Source of the DNA: Candidatus Woesearchaeota archaeon
GTDB lineage: Archaea; Nanobdellota; Nanobdellia; Woesearchaeales; GW2011-AR4
Length of the DNA stretch: 46,504 nucleotides
Reading direction: 5' to 3'
Assembly: GCA_018303625.1 (NCBI GenBank)
Contig: JAGVXV010000014.1
Location: 1 to 46,504, forward strand
The notes under the pieces were generated by a model. It searched no databases. It saw nothing but the letters and a program-made list of their open reading frames with translations, and was not told the DNA's origin. The position numbers and the translations under genes were made by a program. Positions 1 to 8,048 of this stretch are shown here, piece by piece; the stretch's first letter is position 1, and each line of letters begins with the position of its first letter.

Positions 1-165
1 ATCCCCTTGTACTGTCTTTTCAACCTCATCTGGGGTTTTATGCGCCGAATAGATTTTAAAATCAAAGCTTATTTTATTTTTTTTCAGAATTTTAAGTATT
101 GGATCGTATGTTTCATTATCCGATATTGACGCGAACAAAACAAGTATTTTTGGCATTTTAATCAT
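1..165 (-). CDS. purE: PurE-like N5-CAIR mutase / AIR carboxylase, C-terminus cut by window edge
   Basis: Reverse strand reads MIKMPKILVLFASISDNETYDPILKILKKNKISFDFKIYSAHKTPDEVEKTVQGD; the SAHKTP motif and the purine context fit PurE. Start may be 156 or 165. Confidence 0.75.
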   Translation of the reverse strand, partial: MIKMPKILVLFASISDNETYDPILKILKKNKISFDFKIYSAHKTPDEVEKTVQGD

Positions 166-433
166 ATTTTATTGCTCTTTCTTTTCCTTCAACAAACTTT
201 ATTATATCATGAATCTGATAATCCGCAATAATTCTTTCAGCCGAATTAACAACTCTTTCTGGAAAATTAGTAAATTCTATATCCAAAGCAGAGGGACTGC
301 CATCGCCATTTGCATGCGCTTTAAGGCCATCCTCTTTTAAAATTTTAATTAATTCTCTGGCTATAGCCGGGCTTTTCGTAGTTACAGTATAGTATTCTAC
401 AGGTGCTGCAGTTTGACTTGAAGATTGTGCCAT
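158..433 (-). CDS. Hypothetical 91-aa protein between purS and purE
   Basis: ORF in the same orientation as the pur genes and overlapping the purE start; no family recognised. Confidence 0.55.
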   Translation of the reverse strand: MAQSSSQTAAPVEYYTVTTKSPAIARELIKILKEDGLKAHANGDGSPSALDIEFTNFPERVVNSAERIIADYQIHDIIKFVEGKERAIKYD

Positions 434-436
434 TTT

Positions 437-926
437 TTAGCTTAAAATCCTGAATTTCTGATAATTTTCATTCATTAATAAGCTTTTTGCTATTTCAATT
501 GCAGTGTTTTTTGCATTTTCCTCATCTGCATCAATGCTTAAAGCCCACAATACGCCTTTTTCAGCACAATACGCCTTTTTCAGCATTTTTCATATTTTTA
601 AATCCTAATCTGTTTTTTAAGGTTGACAATAATCCTTTCCCATCATCCAAATCCTGCACAAGTATATTTATTTTTTTGATATTATTTTTTTTATTGTTTT
701 TTTCTAATTCAAAACTTAATTGATGCTTGTTCGCATTGATTAAAATATCCACTTTGCTTATTTCACTCTGAAATTTTTTAATATCCCCAAAAAAATCAAA
801 TTTATAATAACCCTTTCTTTCCAATTTTTTCAGCTTCTTGTAGCCCATCCTCTCCAATGTATGAAAGGCTGTTATCGCCACATTGTCTGGCACTTTCAGG
901 CTGACAAATAATTCTGCTGTTGGCAT
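437..926 (-). pseudogene. purS: PurS-like FGAM synthase subunit with two PurS-like modules, frameshifted by a 19-bp tandem duplication
   Basis: ORF 561..926 (AELFVSLKVPDNVAITAFHTLERMGY...ILVQDLDDGKGLLSTLKNRLGFKNMKNAEKGVLC*). After the duplicated 19-mer the frame resumes as AEKGVLWALSIDADEENAKNTAIEIAKSLLMNENYQKFRILS*. Confidence 0.7.
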
Positions 927-932
927 TTTGAT

Positions 933-1442
933 CTATCTTATTCCAAAATTTATTGTTATATCCCGAAATTGATGCTGGAATATGAAAGCAAGCTCCATTA
1001 AACTTTCCGGGACTTTTTGGAATTGGTCCTGCCCCGTACATGTCCTGCTGAATAGCCTCACTAAACTTGGCTCCATTCTTTTTGCATAACCAAAAAGCTC
1101 CTGCAAGCCTCCAACAGGCATACAAGCCCCGGAAAAGGCAGGCACCAAATACCTTTGCCCTACAGGCAGGTAAATATCAAACAGTGAGCGGGCTTGCTCC
1201 AATGACCTTTTATCATGGAGTATCAGCATAGGGTCTTCTATACCCAAAAGCGCTTGGCGCATATAATCATCAGGGAGTTCTATGGAACGCAAGTTTGCAA
1301 CGGTGCTGACACCATCTTCGTGTCTTATGTGAGGATGAATCTGTGTTTTGAAAGGGTGCACGGCAATGTATAAAACCTCGGTTTTTCTGCCTAAGCCTGC
1401 GCCATCTCCAACATACAATTCTTCGGCTAAACCCACTCCCAT
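933..1442 (-). CDS. Hypothetical protein inside the pur operon
   Basis: 169-aa ORF beginning just after the purQ stop; no known family recognised. Confidence 0.55.
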   Translation of the reverse strand: MGVGLAEELYVGDGAGLGRKTEVLYIAVHPFKTQIHPHIRHEDGVSTVANLRSIELPDDYMRQALLGIEDPMLILHDKRSLEQARSLFDIYLPVGQRYLVPAFSGACMPVGGLQELFGYAKRMEPSLVRLFSRTCTGQDQFQKVPESLMELAFIFQHQFRDITINFGIR

Positions 1443-1443
1443 T

Positions 1444-2235
1444 TTATTTCTCCAAAATATAGTTTTTTATTGATTCAAATATTTTGATAGTATTCATTTT
1501 TTTATCTGATTTTTTAAAATCCTGATACTGCCTTTCCCATATTGCCCTTTCAGGATGTGGCATTATTGCAATGACATTGCCTTTTTTATTTGAAATTGCC
1601 GCTATATTAAGCATAGAGCCATTTGGATTAATTGGAAACTTATTTTCAATCTTTCCCTCTTTTGTGCAGTACTGGAATATTATTTGTTTATTTTTTATTA
1701 ATTGTTTAATTAATGCTTTGTCTTTTGTTACAAACCTGCCTTCGCCATGCGCAACTGGAAGGTGCAGAATCTCATCTTTTTTAAACAAGCTGTTAAATGC
1801 ATTTTTTTTATTTGCAGTGTTTTTAATGTAAACCCATGCATTGTAATAGCCTGAAACAAAAGGGTTTTTATTTGGCGCAAGAGCCATCTCAACCTTATCT
1901 TTTAGGCCTGGAATAATTCCTGTCTCAACCAAAACCTGGGCGCCATTGCAAATTCCCAAAACAGGCTTTCCTTTTTCAGCTTCCTGCCTTATGATGCCCA
2001 TAACGGGGTCTTTTGCAGCAATTACTCCAGCCCTTATCCTGTCTTCATAAGCCCATCCGCCCGGAATGACAAACCCGTCATAGCTGCCTAAATTTTCCTT
2101 GGTGTTCCAGTTAAGTATTTTTCCCCGCATACCTGCGGCTATCACAGCTCTTAAAGTCTCTTCCTCGCAGTTGTTGCCCGGGAAGTAAATTACTGCTATG
2201 CTAGGTTTTTGCATTTTGGGTATAATCTTTTGCAA
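1444..2235 (-). CDS. purQ: Phosphoribosylformylglycinamidine synthase, glutaminase subunit PurQ
   Basis: IAVIYFPGNNCEEETLRAV, DGFVIPGGWAYEDRIRAG, VLGICNGAQVLVETGIIPG and C-terminal MPHPERA. The start may be the internal Met (MQKPSIAV). Confidence 0.93.
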   Translation of the reverse strand: MQKIIPKMQKPSIAVIYFPGNNCEEETLRAVIAAGMRGKILNWNTKENLGSYDGFVIPGGWAYEDRIRAGVIAAKDPVMGIIRQEAEKGKPVLGICNGAQVLVETGIIPGLKDKVEMALAPNKNPFVSGYYNAWVYIKNTANKKNAFNSLFKKDEILHLPVAHGEGRFVTKDKALIKQLIKNKQIIFQYCTKEGKIENKFPINPNGSMLNIAAISNKKGNVIAIMPHPERAIWERQYQDFKKSDKKMNTIKIFESIKNYILEK

Positions 2236-2893
2236 TTGTTTCGTAGGCTTGTCCTATTTTATCAAGAATTTCCCTCCTGCCAGTTAAAAATTGATTTCTG
2301 GCTTCTCTAGGAGACCCTCTAACTAACTTACTTTGTATTGAGAACATTCCGTCTAATGCCATATAAAAAAATGTTGTTAATAAGGCAGCACCAAGTTCTG
2401 TGAAGAAAAGAGTGGAGACATATTTAGAGAATTCTTCACCACCCTGAATTAAATTTTTTGTAAAAGAAATTCCATATTGCCATTGATAGAATAATTCTAG
2501 GACCCCATATGCTGCAAAAGCTATTCCAGTAGCAGATTTTCCAAATGATTCTAGCCTAGTTTTTTCATATTCCCTCTTTTTTCTTTGCAGTACAGTGACT
2601 ATATCAATATATTTGGGAATGATTTCTTCCACTTTTTTTTGAATTGGAAGTATGTAGTCTGGGTTAATGTCCGAAATTCTATTAAAATATTGTAGATGCT
2701 TTGAAACTCCTCGGGACAATGTTGTTTCTAAATCTTCCCTTATCTTGACAAATACTGCTGAGTCTGTTTGTTCATTTAAGATTGGGGGGTACTTTAATAA
2801 GGTATCTTCAATACCAATTCTTAATTTTCTAATAAACATATCAATATCGAATTTTACACCCTTTTTTTCTGGCATTATCTTTTCTATTACCAT
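2201..2893 (-). CDS. Hypothetical protein with two probable hydrophobic segments
   Basis: 230-aa ORF starting directly at the purL stop (TAAATG) and overlapping the purQ 5' end. Confidence 0.6.
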   Translation of the reverse strand: MVIEKIMPEKKGVKFDIDMFIRKLRIGIEDTLLKYPPILNEQTDSAVFVKIREDLETTLSRGVSKHLQYFNRISDINPDYILPIQKKVEEIIPKYIDIVTVLQRKKREYEKTRLESFGKSATGIAFAAYGVLELFYQWQYGISFTKNLIQGGEEFSKYVSTLFFTELGAALLTTFFYMALDGMFSIQSKLVRGSPREARNQFLTGRREILDKIGQAYETIAKDYTQNAKT

Positions 2894-5245
2894 TTACTCC
2901 AAAGCCTCCTTAAATCCTGATGTCCATGCTTTTCTTAATTCATCAATGCTCAAATCTATGATTTTTTTATTTGAATTTATGATAGTTAATGATTTTTTAT
3001 TTGTTGTTTTTCCCAATTTATGGATTAATAAATTATATTTTTTGAATATTGACTGGACTTTTTTTATGTTTTTGTCTTCAACTTCAAAAAAAAACCCAGG
3101 GCTTTCGCAGAAAAGGATTTTATCATTTCTCAAGTAAGGGTAATTGAAGTTAATATCAGCACCTATAATGCCGTCTGCATTTCCTCCTAAAATCATTTCC
3201 GCAATAGCCACAGCCATGCCACCATCGCTTATGTCATGGCAGCTTAACAACAACCCATTGCTTATGCATTCAATTACCGCATAAATCCTGCCTTTCTCTC
3301 TTTCAAAATCAATTTGAGGAACATTTTTTCCAATCTGATTAAAAATCTCATAATAAGCGCTTCCTCCTAATTCGTCTTTCCTTTCTCCAGCTAAAAATAA
3401 AGTGCTGTTTGCTTTCTTCAGTTTCATCGTAATTGCTTTGCTATAGTCTTTCATAACTCCAATGCAGGCAATTATCGGGCTTGGGTCGATTGCATTTCCA
3501 GACTTGCTTTCATTGTAAAAGCTTACATTCCCAGAGATAACGGGCACTGGATTTTTTGTTTTATAATAATTGATTTTGCCAGCTGCATCAGCGATGCCCC
3601 TTACACTTTCCTTAAAATCGTAAAATGCCTCCGGCTTTTCCGGATTTCCAAAATTCAAACAATCAGTTAAAGCAGAAGGAATTGCGCCTATTGCCGCGAC
3701 ATTCCTCATTGATTCTGCAACTGCATTAGCAGCTCCCCAATAAGGGTCAATCCTTCCGTATTTCGGGTTGTTGTCAACAGATAAAGCTATTCCATACTTG
3801 CTTCCTTCGGCAGCTTTGATTAATCCTGCATCTGCCTGGCCGGATTCTATAATTGCATTGCCCATGACATTCTTGTCATAATGGCTGAAGCACTTTGCCT
3901 TTGATGCTACGCTGGGGTTTGACAAAACTTTCAATAAGATTTCATTATAATTATTTTTCTCTTTTATCATTGGCTCTTTAAAATTCCTATTTGGCTTTTT
4001 TGCTTCCCGGTCATACCTTATCCCTGCAGTTATAGCTTTAATCGGGACATTGCAGACTATTTTGCCTTTATGGGTTACGACATAATTTTGCTCTTTAGTC
4101 ACTTTTCCAATAACAGATGCTCTTGCATTTTCAGCAATATTAGGCAATTCAAACTCTTCATTATAAATCTCTAAAATTCTTTGGGTAAAGCTTGGTGGGG
4201 AAATCCATGTGAACCTTTCCTGCGTTTCTGAATTGATTATCATAAAAGGTGGAATGTCCATAGAAACATGCACTTTGTCCAAATCAATAAAAGCCCCATA
4301 ATCCGCGTCTGAGCACAATTCCGAAGTGGAGCACATAATGCCTCCTGCTCCCATATCCTTAAATCCTAATTTAACATTATCTTTCTTTGCCTCTTCAAAA
4401 ACCCTGTAAGTTGCCCTTATAATCACATTTTTTAAAAAAGGGTCTGGCACTTGCACTGCACCTCTGTTTGACTCCCTTGCCTCCTCATCCAGAATCAATG
4501 ATGCAAAGGCAGCCCCTCCAAAACCGCTGTTGTCGGTTGCTTTGCCAACTATAATTATATCATAGCCTTCTGAATTTTTTGGGGCATAGCTGTGTATAAT
4601 GTCTTTTTCCTTTACTAAGCCCAAACAAACAACATTTACAAGGCAGTTGTCATCAAAGCTTTCATTAAGGTAAATATCGCCTGCAAGATTAGGAATCCCG
4701 ACAGCATTCCCGTAGCCTGCAATTCCATTGATTACTTCATTTGCAATATACTTTACTTTGTTTTTGTTTTTTCCAAAAGAATTTCCAAACCTTAAGGGGT
4801 CTGCTGTTGCAATGATTTTTGCCCCCATGCACAAGACATCCCTTAAAATGCCTCCAATGCCAGTTGCAGCGCCTTCGTAAGGAACTACCTGAGAAGGATG
4901 GTTATGGGATTCGTGGCTTACAACAATTCCATACCTTTCATTGTTGATTTCTCCCAATTCCACTATGCCGGAATCTTCAACAGGGCCAAGAATGACATTC
5001 GGGGCTTTAGTAGGCAGCATTTTTAATGTATTTCTGCTGCTTTTGTAGCTTGAATGCTCACTCCACTGTATGTTGAAAATATGCAATTCAGTTAAAGTAG
5101 GGTTTCTCCCAATCAATTTTGCAGCTTTCCTTGCCTCGCCAGCCTTTAAAGAAATTGCATTATGCTGCATAAAATTTTGCAGCTCTTTGTCATTCATTCC
5201 GCTAATATTTATCAGCTCAGAGTCAGACTTCCCCACGTTAATCAC
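2894..5245 (-). CDS. purL: Phosphoribosylformylglycinamidine synthase large subunit PurL
   Basis: IQWSEHSSYKSSR, VSHESHNHPSQVVPYEGAATGIGGILRDV, GFGGAAFAS and LLSCHDISDGGMAVAIAEM are all characteristic of PurL. Confidence 0.96.
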   Translation of the reverse strand: MINVGKSDSELINISGMNDKELQNFMQHNAISLKAGEARKAAKLIGRNPTLTELHIFNIQWSEHSSYKSSRNTLKMLPTKAPNVILGPVEDSGIVELGEINNERYGIVVSHESHNHPSQVVPYEGAATGIGGILRDVLCMGAKIIATADPLRFGNSFGKNKNKVKYIANEVINGIAGYGNAVGIPNLAGDIYLNESFDDNCLVNVVCLGLVKEKDIIHSYAPKNSEGYDIIIVGKATDNSGFGGAAFASLILDEEARESNRGAVQVPDPFLKNVIIRATYRVFEEAKKDNVKLGFKDMGAGGIMCSTSELCSDADYGAFIDLDKVHVSMDIPPFMIINSETQERFTWISPPSFTQRILEIYNEEFELPNIAENARASVIGKVTKEQNYVVTHKGKIVCNVPIKAITAGIRYDREAKKPNRNFKEPMIKEKNNYNEILLKVLSNPSVASKAKCFSHYDKNVMGNAIIESGQADAGLIKAAEGSKYGIALSVDNNPKYGRIDPYWGAANAVAESMRNVAAIGAIPSALTDCLNFGNPEKPEAFYDFKESVRGIADAAGKINYYKTKNPVPVISGNVSFYNESKSGNAIDPSPIIACIGVMKDYSKAITMKLKKANSTLFLAGERKDELGGSAYYEIFNQIGKNVPQIDFEREKGRIYAVIECISNGLLLSCHDISDGGMAVAIAEMILGGNADGIIGADINFNYPYLRNDKILFCESPGFFFEVEDKNIKKVQSIFKKYNLLIHKLGKTTNKKSLTIINSNKKIIDLSIDELRKAWTSGFKEALE

Positions 5246-5339
5246 ATGGTTTAAGATAGATAATATGTTTAAAAAGGTTTCTACTGACTTTTAAACTTGT
5301 ACGGGTAGTATTTAGCAATTTTTATAAACTCATGACTTT

Positions 5340-5666
5340 TTGCATGCTAGCGATATGGTTAATGATATTGTGACAAATGACATTGCCGGTTTTGTAAGGG
5401 CGCATTTAAGCGAATCAGGGAAGTTTGGAATGAGGTTATTTGAGGCTGTTAATTCTGCTGATGTTTACTGGATTATTAAAGAAGTGGAAAAGCGAGCAAC
5501 AACTGTAAGGGAGAGTATAGTGATATTCACGGACTGCCCCTTTATTTCCGGCGAAATTGTATCTTACCAGTCCAGAAAAGAATGTTGGAAAAACCCAAAT
5601 TTAGAGTCAGCCTCAGATGTTACTTTTGGCGGCCGCCCAATTTACATACACGAATACGGGCTTTGA
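5340..5666 (+). CDS. Hypothetical protein
   Basis: 108-aa ORF (TTG start; ATG at 5355 possible) preceded by a TATA-like TTTTTATAAA. Confidence 0.5.
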   Translation: MHASDMVNDIVTNDIAGFVRAHLSESGKFGMRLFEAVNSADVYWIIKEVEKRATTVRESIVIFTDCPFISGEIVSYQSRKECWKNPNLESASDVTFGGRPIYIHEYGL

Positions 5667-5717
5667 TTAAATAACCCTGCTCGTAACATAAATGGATCCG
5701 TCAATCAAAACTGACCA

Positions 5718-6209
5718 TCAACTTCTGTTTCCAGCTTCCCTATTATTCGCAAAAACATAAGCAACAATATGTTTTCCATCGGGGGCTGTATGATATGATT
5801 TTCTAAGCAGATTGCTCCCAACCATAGGTTGAAGAGGCACTTCATCATCTTTCTTATAAGGCATAATTATACTACGATTCTTCTCTTCTCCAGAAACATG
5901 CTCTAAAAACCTTATGTAATTAAAGATATGCACTTCACATTTTACTTTGCCCCAATTCTCTTTTTTTTCGCGATAAAAATTGAGGAAGTAAAGTGAATTA
6001 TCAACTACAACATAAACTGATTTTGAGTCCTGCCCCAGCTTTTCGTATAGTGTTTCAGCATCTTTTAAATGAGGCATGCCATTAGACTGGTCCAAATCTA
6101 GTATTGGATTATGCCCTAATCTCAACTGTTCCAAAAGATCACACAAGTGAACATCTTCTTTCGGATTTGGTACACTTCCTACTTCACTTTCCAAACCTTG
6201 TCCTGCCAC
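5718..6209 (-). CDS. Hypothetical protein
   Basis: 163-aa ORF with a GTG start; no recognised family. Confidence 0.45.
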   Translation of the reverse strand: MAGQGLESEVGSVPNPKEDVHLCDLLEQLRLGHNPILDLDQSNGMPHLKDAETLYEKLGQDSKSVYVVVDNSLYFLNFYREKKENWGKVKCEVHIFNYIRFLEHVSGEEKNRSIIMPYKKDDEVPLQPMVGSNLLRKSYHTAPDGKHIVAYVFANNREAGNRS

Positions 6210-6245
6210 AGCTACTTCAATTCTTAATGCACCCCCAAATTATCA

Positions 6246-6464
6246 TCATTTCTCCAAAAATTCTTCCATTTTGTCTTCAGGATTGATTAATTCAAGCTTT
6301 AATTCCATACTATCCACCTCGATTACAATCTTTTTGTTGTTTGCACTCATTATTCTTATCCTCTGGATCTCAATTATTTGGTTATTTTTGGCAAAAAAAA
6401 GCCCTAAAAGCCTTTCATTGTCCTTAAAAAGGGCATAAGTTGCCGTTTTTTGGTTTTGCAGCAT
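6246..6464 (-). CDS. Small hypothetical protein
   Basis: 72-aa ORF MLQNQKTATYALFKDNERLLGLFF... Confidence 0.4.
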   Translation of the reverse strand: MLQNQKTATYALFKDNERLLGLFFAKNNQIIEIQRIRIMSANNKKIVIEVDSMELKLELINPEDKMEEFLEK

Positions 6465-6619
6465 TTTTTAGCACTCACAGCCATTTTTACGAACGTCATT
6501 ATTGAGATTCAATAATGAATCACAAACTCCAGCAAGTATATAAATTTTTCGCTTTTGAAGTACAATATTGAGCCACAATATAGAAAAACTTAAATAATAG
6601 TTCTTGATATCCATTTGTT

Positions 6620-7666
6620 ATGGGGGCAGAAAATGATATTATGGAGTTTCTGAGGGCGAAACCCGAGGGCGCTTCCATAACCGAGATTTCAGGCGCTACA
6701 GGGCATACAAGGGCGACTGCCGCAAAATACCTTGAGATGATGAACCTGCAAAATAGGGTCGCTTTCAGGGAGATAGGCAAAGCAAAGCTATGGGCAGTTG
6801 CGGAAAAAAGGAAAAAAATCCTCATTGCTGAAGATGAAGAGCATATCAGAAGGCTTGTTAAGGCTATACTTGGGCAGGAAAAATATGATATTATTGAAGC
6901 AAAAGACGGCAGGGAGGCATTGGAAAAAGTAAGCGAGGAAATGCCTGATCTGATAATTCTGGACTTAATGATGCCAAAGGTTGACGGCATTGAGGTTTGC
7001 AGGCAATTGAAAAGCAATGCGCTGACAAAGAAGATCCCAATTATAATGCTGACTGCAAAAACAGAGATGACTGACAAGATAGTTGGGATAAAGGCAGGCG
7101 CCGACGATTACCTTACAAAGCCGTTCGAGCCCAATGAGTTAAGAGTCAGGGTGAAAACTTTTGTCAGTAAAGAGGCAAGAGAGAGAAACCAGATTACAAA
7201 TCTGCCGACATTTTATTATGTCCTGAACAAGCTTAAAAAATTAGACGGGGACATGGAATTTTTTTATTTGTTTTTCAAAAACCTGGAGCCATACAAAAAA
7301 AATTACGGCTATTCAAAAACCAACGAGCTTATCAGGCTAGCCTCGCAGATGATAACACACAGCATGGAGAGGCTAAGCAATAAAAATTTTGTCGGGCATG
7401 ACGAGGAAAACAATTTTGTCATGGCAATTGACGACAAGGATGCGAAAAATGTTCTGGACAATATTCAAAGCGAATTTAAGTCCACAATCCCATTTTTCTA
7501 TGATATTGACTACGAGAGTATAGACCTCAAAAAGAATGTTATTGTGAAAACCGGCGCTAAAGGGAAGATAGAGCAGCTGCCGTTAATCCAATTGGAAATT
7601 AAAAAACTGGATAAAGGCGATATCGGCAGTTTAAGCCAAAAATTAAAACAAATCCGGGAGGGATAA
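6620..7666 (+). CDS. Response regulator: N-terminal winged-HTH, REC domain, C-terminal degenerate GGDEF-like domain
   Basis: HTH (SITEISGATGHTRATAAKYLEMM); REC (ILIAEDEEHIRRL...LIILDLMMPKVDGIEV...PIIMLTAKTE...GADDYLTKPF); C-terminus ITNLPTFYYVL...FKNLEPYKKNYGYSKTNELIR...VGHDEENNFVMAI. Confidence 0.88.
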   Translation: MGAENDIMEFLRAKPEGASITEISGATGHTRATAAKYLEMMNLQNRVAFREIGKAKLWAVAEKRKKILIAEDEEHIRRLVKAILGQEKYDIIEAKDGREALEKVSEEMPDLIILDLMMPKVDGIEVCRQLKSNALTKKIPIIMLTAKTEMTDKIVGIKAGADDYLTKPFEPNELRVRVKTFVSKEARERNQITNLPTFYYVLNKLKKLDGDMEFFYLFFKNLEPYKKNYGYSKTNELIRLASQMITHSMERLSNKNFVGHDEENNFVMAIDDKDAKNVLDNIQSEFKSTIPFFYDIDYESIDLKKNVIVKTGAKGKIEQLPLIQLEIKKLDKGDIGSLSQKLKQIREG

Positions 7667-7667
7667 A

Positions 7668-8033
7668 ATGAAGAAAAAAATTCTGGTTGTTGAGGACGAG
7701 CCGCACATCTCAAAGCTTGTCAAGTTTATTCTGGAAAAAAACGGCTTTGAAGTGATGCAGGCTTTTGTAGGGCAGGAGGGCATAGAAATGGCCAAAAGGG
7801 AAAAGCCCGGCCTGATAGTTCTAGATGTGATGATGCCGAATATGGACGGCTTTGAGGTTGCAAAGATACTGACTGCAGCGAAAGAAACAAAAGACATACC
7901 GATAATAATGCTCAGCTCGGCAGCCCAGTTCAAGGACAAGATGAAGGGCATTGACTCAGGAGCAATAGACTACATAACAAAGCCCTTTGACAAGGACGAG
8001 CTGGTTGCGAAGGTCAAGGAATACATACAATAA
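7668..8033 (+). CDS. Single-domain response regulator (CheY-like)
   Basis: ILVVEDEPHISKLVKFIL...LIVLDVMMPNMDGFEV...PIIMLSSAA...GAIDYITKPFD. Confidence 0.93.
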   Translation: MKKKILVVEDEPHISKLVKFILEKNGFEVMQAFVGQEGIEMAKREKPGLIVLDVMMPNMDGFEVAKILTAAKETKDIPIIMLSSAAQFKDKMKGIDSGAIDYITKPFDKDELVAKVKEYIQ

Positions 8034-8048
8034 CTTAATATAGAGCAA

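Noticed and set aside
487-723. Plus-strand ORF antisense to purS
   Set aside because: Phe-rich composition is the mirror of the Lys-rich purS gene; the antisense gene is better supported.
802-1125. 107-aa minus-strand ORF
   Set aside because: Overlaps purS-like and the 169-aa orphan in another frame; no start context or recognisable protein character.
6520-7077. 185-aa minus ORF opposite the response regulator
   Set aside because: Shadow ORF over a clear REC gene; Ser/Ile/Phe-rich mirror composition.
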